DNA of 64,000 bases from Microbacterium luteolum (GTDB lineage: Bacteria > Actinomycetota > Actinomycetes > Actinomycetales > Microbacteriaceae). Shown piece by piece: positions 17,586 to 25,487 of this stretch. The notes below the pieces were generated by a model. That model was not told the origin of the DNA. It made no database searches and saw nothing but the letters and a program-made list of their open reading frames with translations. The position numbers and the translations under genes were made by a program. Every line of letters starts with the position of its first letter. The first letter of the stretch is position 1. The DNA is taken from positions 2,950,950 through 3,014,949 of the forward strand of contig NZ_BAAAUN010000001.1 of assembly GCF_039533965.1 (NCBI RefSeq), written 5' to 3'.

Positions 17586-18052
17586 GACGCGGCCTGGTCT
17601 TCTTCGCCGGCCGCCTCCACCACGAGGGTCTCGAGGCGGGTCGCGATCGCGGCGATGCCGCGCTCGAGGGCCGCTCGGTCCTCCGGGGCGACAGCGGCGA
17701 GGAGGGTGTCGTTGAGTTCGGCGTGCTCGCCCTGCATCCGCGCCATCGTGTCGGCCGCCGTGGAGGTCAGTTCGACGATCACGGAGCGCCGGTCGGTCGG
17801 GTGCGGGGTGCGGCGCACGTGGCCGGATGCCTCGAGCCCGTCGACCAGGCCGGTGATGTTGCGCGGCGTGACCTCGCAGAGCCGAGCGAGGTCACGCTGC
17901 GTCGACGGGCCGGCGTGCTGCAGCACCCAGAGGAGGTGCACGCGGGCGGTCGTGAGTCCGGTGCCGTCGAACGCGCGCGCCATGTCGCGCTGGAAGAGCT
18001 CGCCGATCAGCAGCAACCGGTCCAGCAGCAGTGTCTCCATATCCGTGAGCAT
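17582..18052 (-). CDS. MarR-family transcriptional regulator (second)
   Basis: A 156-residue winged-helix regulator. TTARVHLLWVLQHAGPSTQRD precedes the recognition helix TPRNITGLVDGLEASGHV, and the wing is HPTDRRSVIVELT. It forms an operon with the downstream membrane protein. The palindrome ACTACATAGT (18053-18062) directly abuts the start codon and could be an autoregulatory site. METLL at 18040 is an alternative start. Confidence 0.9.
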   Translation of the reverse strand: MLTDMETLLLDRLLLIGELFQRDMARAFDGTGLTTARVHLLWVLQHAGPSTQRDLARLCEVTPRNITGLVDGLEASGHVRRTPHPTDRRSVIVELTSTAADTMARMQGEHAELNDTLLAAVAPEDRAALERGIAAIATRLETLVVEAAGEEDQAAS

Positions 18053-18062
18053 ACTACATAGT
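18053..18062. promoter_or_regulatory. Possible MarR autoregulatory site
   Basis: ACTACATAGT is a 4-bp-arm dyad immediately upstream of the MarR start codon. It is short, so the support is positional. Confidence 0.3.
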
Positions 18063-18093
18063 TACCTCGCTTCACGAGTTGGATGAGCGCCGG

Positions 18094-18495
18094 TCAGGCG
18101 ACGGCCGTGGCCTCCAGCTCGACCAGCTGGCCGGGGACGGCCAGGCGGGTGACCTGGAGCATCGTCGTGGTGGGGGCGACGGTGGCGGCGGCCAGGCGTG
18201 CTGCCAGCACGCCGTAGTGCGGGAAGAGAGCGTCGACGTCGGTCGTGTAGACGTTCAGGCGCACGAGGTTCCCCAGCGACATGCCGGCCGCGGCGAGCAC
18301 CCCTTCGACGTTGTCGAGGCTCAGCGCGAGCTGGGCTGCGATATCCCCGTCATGCTCCGGCCGGCCCTCCGCGCTCATCGCGGTCTGGCCCGAGATGTAC
18401 AGCGTCCGGGTCTCGCCGGAGACGAGCTCGCCCTGGTTGAAACCCAGCTCCTGCGACCAGGCCACCGGGTTCACGGCGGTGCGTTCGAGAGTCAT
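18094..18495 (-). CDS. RidA family protein (enamine/imine deaminase type)
   Basis: A 133-residue RidA/YjgF-type protein. Seen are LYISGQTAMSAEGRPEHDGD, the helix AQLALSLDNVEGVLAAAGMSL, VRLNVYTTDVD and the C-terminal PGQLVELEATAVA. Trimeric RidA proteins hydrolyse reactive 2-aminoacrylate-like enamines. The conserved substrate arginine near the C-terminus is at the VTRLAVPGQLVE segment, which fits the family. GAAAGGAAC precedes the ATG at 18495. It diverges from the WYL regulator, which probably controls it. Confidence 0.9.
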   Translation of the reverse strand: MTLERTAVNPVAWSQELGFNQGELVSGETRTLYISGQTAMSAEGRPEHDGDIAAQLALSLDNVEGVLAAAGMSLGNLVRLNVYTTDVDALFPHYGVLAARLAAATVAPTTTMLQVTRLAVPGQLVELEATAVA

Positions 18496-18563
18496 GTCTG
18501 TTCCTTTCGTCCTACGATCACGCCTCGAGAAGAGGCTCAGCATCCAGACTTGCAAGCAATCAC

Positions 18564-18576
18564 GACACCCTCTGTC
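18564..18576. promoter_or_regulatory. Dyad between RidA and WYL regulator
   Basis: GACACCCTCTGTC has 4-bp complementary ends (GACA/TGTC) around a 5-bp centre, 24 bp before the WYL regulator start. Dyads of this kind are common operators of YafY/WYL proteins. Confidence 0.4.
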
Positions 18577-18599
18577 ATGTATTCCTGAGAGAATCTCCT

Positions 18600-19574
18600 A
18601 TGCGCGCAGATCGCCTGGTCTCCCTCGTGCTGCTGCTCCGGCAACGCGGCCGCCTGTCCGCGACGGCGCTCGCCGAAGAGCTGGAGGTCTCGACGCGCAC
18701 GGTGCTGCGCGACATCGAGGCGCTCTCGACCGCGGGCGTGCCCGTCTACGCGGATCGCGGCCGTCACGGCGGCTTCACGCTCCTGCCCGGGTTCCGCACT
18801 GAGCTCACCGGCCTCAATCACGATGAGGCGCTCGCGCTGCTCACCGCCGGCGGCGCCGGGGCGAAAGAGGTGTTCGGGCTCAGCTCGGCCCTGTCATCCG
18901 CGATGCGGAAGATCGTCGACGCGCTGCCCGAGAGTCACCAGATCACCGCGGCGGATGCTGCCCGTCGTATCCTCGTCGACCCGGAAGCCGACCTCCTCTC
19001 CCGGCGTCGGATCGCCGAGATCATCCCGGAGCCGATCATGAGCGAGGTGCGCCGCGCCGTGCTCGTCGGCCATCGGCTGCGCATCCGCTACGCGGCCGAG
19101 GCCCGCGATCCGGTCTGGCGCACGGTCGACCCGATCGGTCTCGTCACGGTGCGCGACAAGGGCTACCTCCTCGCGACCGTCGACGGCGGCGACCGCACCT
19201 ACCGCCTCTCACGCATCCTCGCCGCTGAAGAGCTCGCGGAGCCGGCACAGCGCGCCGCTGACGTCGACCTGGTCGCGCTGTGGCAGCAGCGGAGCGCGCG
19301 CTTCCGCGAGGGGGAGGATCCGCTCACCGTGGTTGCCCGCGTCGACCCGGCGCGGCGCGAAGAGCTCGCATCCACGGCCGTCACGATCGTCGACGAGGCG
19401 ATCGACGCGACGGGCGCCCTGCGGATGACCGCGACCTTCCAAGACCTCCGACACGCGGAATGGGCGCTCTGGCAGCTCGGCACCGGCGCGGAAGCCCTCG
19501 AGCCCCGCGAACTCCGCGAGGCACTGCGCGCCCGCGCGATCGCGGTCGCCGCCAGCTACACCGAGTCCGTGTGA
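18600..19574 (+). CDS. WYL-domain (YafY-type) transcriptional regulator
   Basis: A 324-residue regulator. The N-terminal DeoR-like helix-turn-helix is LSATALAEELEVSTRTVLRDI, followed by YADRGRHGGF typical of the wing. The WYL domain spans about residues 140-215 (GHRLRIRYAAE, TVDPIGLVTVRDKGYLLATV, TYRLSRI), and a C-terminal WCX-type extension follows. WYL proteins sense ligands, often nucleotides or nucleic acid. Divergence from the RidA gene suggests that gene as target. Confidence 0.92.
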   Translation: MRADRLVSLVLLLRQRGRLSATALAEELEVSTRTVLRDIEALSTAGVPVYADRGRHGGFTLLPGFRTELTGLNHDEALALLTAGGAGAKEVFGLSSALSSAMRKIVDALPESHQITAADAARRILVDPEADLLSRRRIAEIIPEPIMSEVRRAVLVGHRLRIRYAAEARDPVWRTVDPIGLVTVRDKGYLLATVDGGDRTYRLSRILAAEELAEPAQRAADVDLVALWQQRSARFREGEDPLTVVARVDPARREELASTAVTIVDEAIDATGALRMTATFQDLRHAEWALWQLGTGAEALEPRELREALRARAIAVAASYTESV

Positions 19575-19580
19575 GTCCGG

Positions 19581-20168
19581 TCAGGCCGGGTCGAGCCGGA
19601 GCACCTCGGGGGACTCGCCACCCTCGAGATCGTCCGCGATGCGGATGCTGCGCGCCAGGTCGTCGAGTGCGCCGGTGAGGGTGCCGAAGCGCTCCCGGTC
19701 GCTGCACACGGCGGTCAGCGTGACCAGGTGGGTTCCGGTGTCCCATGTGTAGGTGGCGAACGGGGGCGTGGCCTCGGATGTCGGAAGCGGGACGAGCAGC
19801 TTCTCACCCGCACCCAGACGGGTCGGGAACGACTGCGTGTCGTCGTACTCCATCGGCATCGAGGCGCGCGCGACGCGCACGTCCGGCGTGAGCACCTGTG
19901 CCGTGGCCATCGCGACGACCAGCTCGGGCTCGGCCTTCCATGTCCAGACCAGGACCCGGCCGTCGGCGCGCTTCATGAGCATCGGCGCCGCCTGGCTCAT
20001 CGCCCAGGCGCCGAAGCGGGAGCCCGGGCGCTCGGTGGCCCCGACGGCCGCGTTGACCTGCCCCAGGAGCATCCGGATCGCGGCCTTGCGGTGACGCCGG
20101 CCGCGCCACCCGAGCGAGTCCGTCACGGGAATCCAGAGCCGGGGATCGGCGTCGGCAGTCAGTCGCAT
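19581..20168 (-). CDS. Hypothetical protein
   Basis: A 195-residue soluble protein that I do not recognise. It reads MRLTADADPRLWIPVTDSLG at the start, with a helix-rich middle (AAVGATERPGSRFGAWAMSQ) and a beta-rich C-terminal half (PPFATYTWDTGTHLVTLTAV). No signal peptide or membrane segment is seen. Codon use is like that of its neighbours, so it is probably a real chromosomal gene. It converges on the WYL gene with a 6-bp gap. Confidence 0.75.
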   Translation of the reverse strand: MRLTADADPRLWIPVTDSLGWRGRRHRKAAIRMLLGQVNAAVGATERPGSRFGAWAMSQAAPMLMKRADGRVLVWTWKAEPELVVAMATAQVLTPDVRVARASMPMEYDDTQSFPTRLGAGEKLLVPLPTSEATPPFATYTWDTGTHLVTLTAVCSDRERFGTLTGALDDLARSIRIADDLEGGESPEVLRLDPA

Positions 20169-20289
20169 GGCCCCACGCTAACGGGTGACCCTGGGGGATG
20201 CCGGTACGCCTCGGCGGCGCGATCAGGCCCCTCGGGTAGAGTGGCCAGCGCCCGATCGGGCTCCCCTGGCCGCCGTACCGTAAGGCAGA

Positions 20290-21504
20290 ATGTCTTCCTC
20301 TTCCTCCGATCCGACGAACGCAGCGGGGACCCCGCCCCGTCCGCTGAAGATCCTGATCGGGTGCGACACGTTCGCGCCCGACATCAACGGCGCCGCCCGC
20401 TTCGCCGAGCGCCTCGCCGCGGGGCTGGTCCAGCGCGGGCATGAGGTGCACGTCTCCGCCCCCAACCAGGCCTACCGTCGCGCGCAGCCTCGCACCGAGG
20501 TGATCGAGGGTGAGCCGATGACCCTGCACCGGCTGCCGTCGGTGCGCTGGCCCCCGCACGACTGGTTGCGGTTCGTCTGGCCGTGGCGTTCGAAGCACTA
20601 TGCGCGGGTCGTGCTCGACCGCGTGCAGCCCGATGTGGTGCACATCCAGTCGCATATCGTGATCGGCCGCGGGCTGGCACACGTCGCCCGTGAGCGCGGC
20701 ATCCCGGTCATCGCGACCAACCACGTCATGGCCGAGAACATCCTCGACCACACCACCATGCCGAAGTTCATCGACGACCTGGTGCTGAAATGGGCGTGGG
20801 GCGATGCCAAGCGCACCTTCGACTTGACCCGCGCGATCACCACGCCCACCCGTCGTGCCGCAGACTTCCTCGAGAAGACGGTCGCGGTGCAGGGTGTCAT
20901 CCCGGTCAGCTGCGGCATCGACCGCACGCAGTACACCCCCGTGATCGCCCCGCGCGAGAAGAACCGCATCGTCTTCGTCGGCCGTCTCACCGCCGAGAAG
21001 CAGGTGGAGGTCATCCTGCAGGCGATGACCAAGCTCGACCCCGCCCTCGACACCACGTTCGACATCGTCGGCGGCGGCGACCAGCGCAAGCAGCTGGAGA
21101 GCCTCGCAGCCCAGCTCGGTCTCGCCGACCGCGTCACCTTCCACGGCCGCACCACCGACGAGGACCTCCGCGCGCTGCTGTCGCGCGCGAGCCTCTTCGT
21201 GATCGCCTCGATCGCCGAACTGCAGTCCATCGCGACCATGGAGGCCATGGCATCCGCACTGCCGATCGTCGCCGCGGATGCCGTCGCCCTGCCGCACCTC
21301 GTGCACGACGGCGAGAACGGCCACCTGTTCGAGCCGGGCAACGTCGACGATCTCGCGGCGCGTCTGACCGACGTGCTCACGGCTTCGCCGGCGGAATACG
21401 AGCGGATGCAGCGGGCCTCGCTGGACGGCGTCGCGATCCACGACATCAACCGCACCCTCGACACCTTCGAAGCGCTGTACCGCGACGAGCCGCTGCCCGA
21501 GTAG
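20290..21504 (+). CDS. Glycosyltransferase family 4
   Basis: A 404-residue GT-B enzyme. The N-domain begins KILIGCDTFAPDINGAARFA, and the acceptor side includes VVHIQSHIVIGRGLA. The C-domain carries VFVGRLTAEKQVEVIL, VGGGDQRKQLESLA and the nucleotide-sugar motif SLFVIASIAELQSIATMEAMA. The helix TNHVMAENILDHTTMPKFID resembles membrane-associating GT4 enzymes that glycosylate diacylglycerol or phosphatidylinositol mannosides, but the acceptor is not determinable. A weak AAGG precedes the ATG. A second GT4 follows after 14 bp. Confidence 0.9.
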   Translation: MSSSSSDPTNAAGTPPRPLKILIGCDTFAPDINGAARFAERLAAGLVQRGHEVHVSAPNQAYRRAQPRTEVIEGEPMTLHRLPSVRWPPHDWLRFVWPWRSKHYARVVLDRVQPDVVHIQSHIVIGRGLAHVARERGIPVIATNHVMAENILDHTTMPKFIDDLVLKWAWGDAKRTFDLTRAITTPTRRAADFLEKTVAVQGVIPVSCGIDRTQYTPVIAPREKNRIVFVGRLTAEKQVEVILQAMTKLDPALDTTFDIVGGGDQRKQLESLAAQLGLADRVTFHGRTTDEDLRALLSRASLFVIASIAELQSIATMEAMASALPIVAADAVALPHLVHDGENGHLFEPGNVDDLAARLTDVLTASPAEYERMQRASLDGVAIHDINRTLDTFEALYRDEPLPE

Positions 21505-21518
21505 ACGGGCACCGCGAC

Positions 21519-22754
21519 ATGCACATCGTCTTCTTCGGCGATCAGCACCTCGACTCCCTCGGCGGAGCGCAGGTGTCGATGCGGCTGCAGCGCGAGTTCC
21601 TGGAACGGGCCGGGCACACGGTGACGGTCGTCGCGCCCCGGATGCGCGCCTCGAGGGGCTCGGCTACGCGGCCGAGCGAGAACCCGGCGTACGTCGACCT
21701 GCCGTCGATGCCGATCACGGTCGACCGCGAGTATTCGATGAGCTGGCCGGGGCGGGGCACCGACCGGTTCCTGGATCGCGCGATGACCCGCCGTCCCGCG
21801 GTCGACCTGGTGCACGTGCAGGCCGACTTCTGGGGAGCCTTCATCGGCCACCGCTACGCCGCGCGTCACGGCATCCCGGTCGTGCACACGATGCACAACC
21901 GCGTCGATGTCGGCCTCGCCGCGGTCACGCCGCTCCACCGCCCTGTGCTCGGGATCCTCAACGCGTGGCGGCGCACCGCTCTGCGCGGCGTCGGCGAGAC
22001 GGTCGCGGGCAGCGACGGCTGGGCCTTCCTCCGGGGTCTCGCCGCCGGCGCCTCGGCCGTGACGGCGCCGTCGACCCATTTCGCCCGACGCCTCGAGCAG
22101 CACGACGTGTTCGACACGGTCGACGTCGTCTGGAACGGCATCGACGACGACCTGCGCGATGCCACGCTCGCGGCGGCGCCGGCCCAGCGCGAGCCCGGTC
22201 GCCCGCGCTTCGTCTGGCTGGGACGGATGAGCCCGGAGAAACGGCTGCTGCCGTTCCTCGAGGCGTTCGTGGCCTCCGGCGTCGATGCCGAGCTCGACAT
22301 CATCGGCGGCGGAGCGCAGCGTGCCGCGGCCGAGAAGATCGTCGCGGGTCGGGCAGGCGTGCGCTTCGCCGGCCGTCTCACCTACGCGCAGACTCTCGCG
22401 CACATCGCCGCGGCGGACGCGCTCGTGCAGACGTCGATCGGCTTCGAGACGCAGGGGATGACGCCGTTCGAGGCGGCGACCCTCGGCACGCCATCGGTCA
22501 TCTGCGACCCCGATATCGCCGCGGAGCTCGGCGGCGGGCTGTGGGCGGTGCCGGATGCCGGCGCCACGGCGACCGGTCGCGAACGCGAGGCCCGGCGCGC
22601 AGACGCGCTCGCTGAGACGCTGCGACGCGCGGCATCCGACATCGTCGCCGGGACGGCGCCGATTCCGGTGCCCGAGGTCGCCGAGGCGTTCCGGCAGTCC
22701 TCGCGGACCGCGGCGATGATCCGCGTCTACGAGCGCGTGCTCGCCGGTCGCTGA
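21519..22754 (+). CDS. Glycosyltransferase family 4 (second)
   Basis: A 411-residue GT-B enzyme. It has FFGDQHLDSLGGAQVSMRL at the N-terminus, DLVHVQADFWGAFIG, and a C-domain with VWLGRMSPEKRLLPFLEA and FETQGMTPFEAATLGTPSV, where the E-x7-E nucleotide-sugar motif lies. It is encoded 14 bp after another GT4 gene, so the two probably act in one glycolipid or polysaccharide pathway. The ATG at 21519 was chosen because the first beta strand begins there; no strong ribosome site is visible and translation may be coupled. Confidence 0.88.
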   Translation: MHIVFFGDQHLDSLGGAQVSMRLQREFLERAGHTVTVVAPRMRASRGSATRPSENPAYVDLPSMPITVDREYSMSWPGRGTDRFLDRAMTRRPAVDLVHVQADFWGAFIGHRYAARHGIPVVHTMHNRVDVGLAAVTPLHRPVLGILNAWRRTALRGVGETVAGSDGWAFLRGLAAGASAVTAPSTHFARRLEQHDVFDTVDVVWNGIDDDLRDATLAAAPAQREPGRPRFVWLGRMSPEKRLLPFLEAFVASGVDAELDIIGGGAQRAAAEKIVAGRAGVRFAGRLTYAQTLAHIAAADALVQTSIGFETQGMTPFEAATLGTPSVICDPDIAAELGGGLWAVPDAGATATGREREARRADALAETLRRAASDIVAGTAPIPVPEVAEAFRQSSRTAAMIRVYERVLAGR

Positions 22755-22770
22755 GCGCCGCCGCCGATCT

Positions 22771-23317
22771 TCAGAAGAAGCGGTAGAAGGTCGAGGCGAT
22801 CCAGCCGAGCACGACGCCGATCAACTGCACGCCGCCGACACCGATCGCGATGCCGGCGAGCACCTGGCCGCCCGCTCTCCGGGCCGCGATCAGGCCGAGC
22901 ACGAGGGCGGCCGCACTGCCGAGGAAGACGATGACGGCGAACAGGAAGCTGAAGACGCCGTAGCTGCTCGCGTCGTAGCTGAACGAGGCGAGCACGAAGG
23001 GCTGCATCAGGATCTGCAGGACGCCCACGGCGGCGACCACGAGCGCGACGATGAAAGCCGTGCGAGCCAGCGGATTGCCTGACCCGAACGCGGACGGACG
23101 CTGCTGACCGGACGGGGGCTGGCCGTACTGCGGCTGCCCGTAGGACTGCTGCGGTACCTGAGGTGATGACGGATACTGCGGGGCGGCCGCCGGATACTGG
23201 GGTGCGCCCGCCGGGTACTGCGGCGCGGCGGGCAGATGCGGCGCGGGTGGCGCCGGGGGGGAAGGCGTGGTTCGGCTGTGCGGATGGCGGAACAGGAGGC
23301 TGCTGCGGCTCGCTCAT
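22771..23317 (-). pseudogene. Pro/Gln-rich DUF4190-like membrane protein, frameshifted at a G7 run
   Basis: Two frames together make a sensible 181-residue protein. The first reads MSEPQQPPVPPSAQPNHAFPP. The second continues APPAPHLPAAPQYPAGAPQY with further PQYP repeats, then three membrane helices (AFIVALVVAAVGVLQ, FSFLFAVIVFLGSAAALVLG and VLAGIAIGVGGVQLIGVVLG) to the stop at 22771. The switch falls at seven Gs on the plus strand (23255-23261); six would restore one frame. Either a sequencing error, a recent mutation or slippage-dependent expression explains it. The family is a cytoplasmic Pro-rich tail joined to a small membrane domain, of unknown role. Confidence 0.75.
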
Positions 23318-23379
23318 GAGGTCGAGCGTAGTCGCCGGGTGTGCGCTCGCGTGAGGATCGCGTTCGGCGCCGCCGATGG

Positions 23380-24012
23380 TCAGCTTTTGGCGCCAGTCAG
23401 TGCGAGCGTGCCGCCGAGGCCGATCATCATGACGCCGCCGGTGCCGGAGAGGGTCGACATGCGACGGGGTGAGCGTGCGAACCAGGTGCGTGCCGTTCCC
23501 GCCGCCAGCGCCCAGACGCTGTCGCACGCGAGTGCGAGCAGCTGGAACGTGAGACCGAGGAGCAGCAGCTGCGCCCAGGCAGGACCGGCGGATGGCGCCA
23601 CGAACTGGGGGAGCACCGCGACGAAGAAGGCGATGGTCTTCGGATTGGTGACCCCGACGATGAAACCCTGGCGCAGCAGCTTCCCTGCGGATGCCGGACC
23701 GCTTCCGGTGTTCGCCACGTGATCGTGGCGGTGGCGGATGGCCTGGATGCCGAGCCACACGAGATATGCGGCCCCGATGATCTTGATGACGGTGAAGGCG
23801 ATGATCGATGATGAGACGATCGCGCCGACTCCGAACGCGACCGCCACGACGGCGGGCACGGTCCCGAGGGCGTTTCCGACGACGCTGAGCACGCCCGCGC
23901 GGCGGCCGAGCGAGAGTGACCGACCGATGACGAAGAGCACGCTCGGGCCGGGGATGACGATGATCACGACAGACGCGATGGCGAACGCGAGCAGGTTGTC
24001 GAGCGGGATCAT
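23380..24012 (-). CDS. LysE/RhtB-family amino acid exporter
   Basis: A 210-residue inner-membrane protein with about six helices. The family signature is at the N-terminus: VIIVIPGPSVLFVIGRSLSLGR with G-R-x-x-G, followed by VGNALGTVP. GVTNPKTIAFFVAVLPQFV in the middle is the second conserved block. Family members export amino acids or homoserine lactones. Start is ATG at 24012. The substrate cannot be read. Confidence 0.92.
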   Translation of the reverse strand: MIPLDNLLAFAIASVVIIVIPGPSVLFVIGRSLSLGRRAGVLSVVGNALGTVPAVVAVAFGVGAIVSSSIIAFTVIKIIGAAYLVWLGIQAIRHRHDHVANTGSGPASAGKLLRQGFIVGVTNPKTIAFFVAVLPQFVAPSAGPAWAQLLLLGLTFQLLALACDSVWALAAGTARTWFARSPRRMSTLSGTGGVMMIGLGGTLALTGAKS

Positions 24013-24043
24013 GACCTGACGATACCGTGACGCGAGTTCCGTC

Positions 24044-24205
24044 TCAGCGGTAGACGTGCGTGGACTGCGCGTCCTGATGGACGTCGCGACCGGTGACGCG
24101 GCTCCAGTCGGTGGGGGTGCGACGGTAACCGTCGCGGCGGAGTTCGACGACGGTCGCGATGGCGGCCCACGCCGAGAGGGCGATGAGTGCGATGAGGAGT
24201 ACCAT
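24044..24205 (-). CDS. Small membrane peptide, 53 residues
   Basis: The frame reads MVLLIALIALSAWAAIATVV, a single membrane helix, then a basic tail ending DVHQDAQSTHVYR. A hydrophobic start followed by a polar C-terminus and position between two divergent genes suggest a real small gene. No ribosome site is visible, so translation may be leaderless or weak. The start codon overlaps one of the TGGCAG half-sites of the neighbouring GlxA gene. Confidence 0.55.
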   Translation of the reverse strand: MVLLIALIALSAWAAIATVVELRRDGYRRTPTDWSRVTGRDVHQDAQSTHVYR

Positions 24206-24277
24206 GGCAGAAACACTACGTTCGCTGCGTGACTGCCACGAGTGGCAGAAAAGACTAACAGCGTTGGAAAACTGCCA
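24205..24277. promoter_or_regulatory. Repeated CTGCCA/TGGCAG sites upstream of GlxA-type regulator
   Basis: TGGCAG occurs at 24205-24210 and 24243-24248, and CTGCCA at 24233-24238 and 24272-24277. The middle pair forms the perfect dyad CTGCCACGAGTGGCAG (24233-24248). Four copies in 73 bp, directly upstream of the regulator, fit an autoregulatory AraC-type binding region. Confidence 0.5.
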
Positions 24278-24292
24278 AACCCGGGAGAACTG

Positions 24293-25267
24293 ATGAAGAC
24301 GGTCGCCTGTGTGATCCAGGACGGGTTCGCGCCCTTCGAATTCGGAGTGGCCTGCGAGGCCTTCGGCCTTGATCGCTCCGACGACGGCGTCCCCAACTTC
24401 GACTTCCGCATCGTCGCGCCCCGGGCCGGGGTGGTGCAGTCGAAGATCGGCTTCTCGGTCAACGTCGAGCACGACCTGTCCTTCGCGTACGAGGCCGACC
24501 TCGTGGTCTTCTGCCCGGTTCCGCGTGCGTACTGGGGGCAGATCGATCCGCTCCTGCTCGACGTCGCCCGCCACGCCGTCGATCGCGGCGCGTGGGTCAT
24601 GAGCGTGTGCAGCGGTTCGTTCATCCTGGCCGCCGCGGGGGTTCTCGACGGGCGAAAGGCGACCACGCACTGGATGTACTCGCACGTCATGGCCGAGATG
24701 TACCCGCAGATCGACATCGACCCCGACGTGCTGTTCGTGCAGGACGGCAAGATCATCACCAGTGCGGGCACCGCCGCCGGCATCGACGCGTGTCTGCACC
24801 TGCTGCGTCAGGAGCTGGGCGCCGATCTCACCAACCGCATCGCCCGACGCATGGTCGTGCCGCCGCAGAGGGACGGCGGTCAGGCCCAGTTCATCGACCG
24901 TCCGATCCCCGTCGTCGCCAGCGACTCGCTGGCCGCGGTCGCCGACTGGGCCGTCGAGCACCTGCGAGACGAACTGGGCGTCGATCAGCTCGCGGCCAAG
25001 GCGCTGATGTCGCCGCGCACGTTCGCCCGGCGATTCAAGGCGGAGTACGGGGCGACCCCTGCAGCCTGGCTCGCGCGCCAGCGCATCATCCACGCGCAGC
25101 GGATGCTGGAACGCACCGATCTGCCCCTCGAGCAGATCGCCGACGAGTGCGGATTCGGCTCGGCGGCCGTGCTGCGGCAGAACTTCGCCCGCGTGCTCGG
25201 CCTCACCCCGACGGCCTATCGCACGCGCTTCTCGTGTGCGGACGAGGAGGAGGCTCCGGCGGCCTGA
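24293..25267 (+). CDS. GlxA-family transcriptional regulator (DJ-1/PfpI plus AraC HTH)
   Basis: A 324-residue two-domain regulator. Residues 1-190 form a DJ-1/PfpI-like domain with the nucleophile-elbow-like VMSVCSGSFILAAAGVLDG. Residues 220-315 hold the AraC double helix-turn-helix (LGVDQLAAKALMSPRTFARR and LPLEQIADECGFGSAAVLRQ). GGGAGAACTG precedes the ATG. It sits directly before the purine operon, but the putative IclR sites explain that operon better. The signal it senses is unknown. Confidence 0.92.
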   Translation: MKTVACVIQDGFAPFEFGVACEAFGLDRSDDGVPNFDFRIVAPRAGVVQSKIGFSVNVEHDLSFAYEADLVVFCPVPRAYWGQIDPLLLDVARHAVDRGAWVMSVCSGSFILAAAGVLDGRKATTHWMYSHVMAEMYPQIDIDPDVLFVQDGKIITSAGTAAGIDACLHLLRQELGADLTNRIARRMVVPPQRDGGQAQFIDRPIPVVASDSLAAVADWAVEHLRDELGVDQLAAKALMSPRTFARRFKAEYGATPAAWLARQRIIHAQRMLERTDLPLEQIADECGFGSAAVLRQNFARVLGLTPTAYRTRFSCADEEEAPAA

Positions 25268-25282
25268 CTCGCCGTTCCATCA

Positions 25283-25297
25283 TTTCGTATGGTGGAA
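25283..25297 (-). promoter_or_regulatory. Purine-regulon operator, site A
   Basis: On the minus strand this reads TTCCACCATACGAAA and matches the other seven sites (consensus about TTCCRNNATACGRAA). It lies upstream of the -35 of the guanine deaminase operon promoter, unlike most other copies, which lie downstream of -10. Confidence 0.55.
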
Positions 25298-25314
25298 GAG
25301 AGATTCCGAAAGGC

Positions 25315-25343
25315 TGGACGCGCAGCGCATCCGGTGTTACAGT
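25315..25343 (+). promoter_or_regulatory. Putative promoter of guaD-permease-xdh operon
   Basis: TGGACG (25315-25320) and TACAGT (25338-25343) are 17 bp apart. A start near 25350 would give a leader of about 140 nt that contains nested helices. Confidence 0.5.
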
Positions 25344-25438
25344 CGTTCCCAGCCCGAACCTCAACAGAGGCCTCCGGGCAGGAAGCAGCACAACCTAGCG
25401 GTTCGACGTATATCTCGCGGAACGGCCTGATCAAGGCC
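25344..25438 (+). ncRNA. Structured leader RNA upstream of guanine deaminase (SRP-core-like motif)
   Basis: CGTTCC (25344-25349) pairs with GGAACG (25419-25424), and inside it CGAACC (25355-25360) pairs with GGTTCG (25400-25405). The enclosed loop contains CCTCCGGGCAGGAAGCAGCA (25371-25390), which recalls the CCGGAAGGAAGCAGC core of small signal-recognition-particle RNA. A short hairpin GGCCT/AGGCC (25424-25438) follows. It could be a small SRP RNA gene, an unrelated structured leader or a ligand-sensing riboswitch. Canonical purine-riboswitch sequence is not seen. Confidence 0.4.
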
Positions 25439-25487
25439 CGACCAGATAAGCCGTATCACTGCGACGACAGCAAGGAAGCTCTCCGTC

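Noticed and set aside
25344..25487. A canonical purine (guanine/adenine) riboswitch before guaD
   Set aside because: The conserved loop-loop and junction sequence of that class is not present; only generic nested helices are seen.
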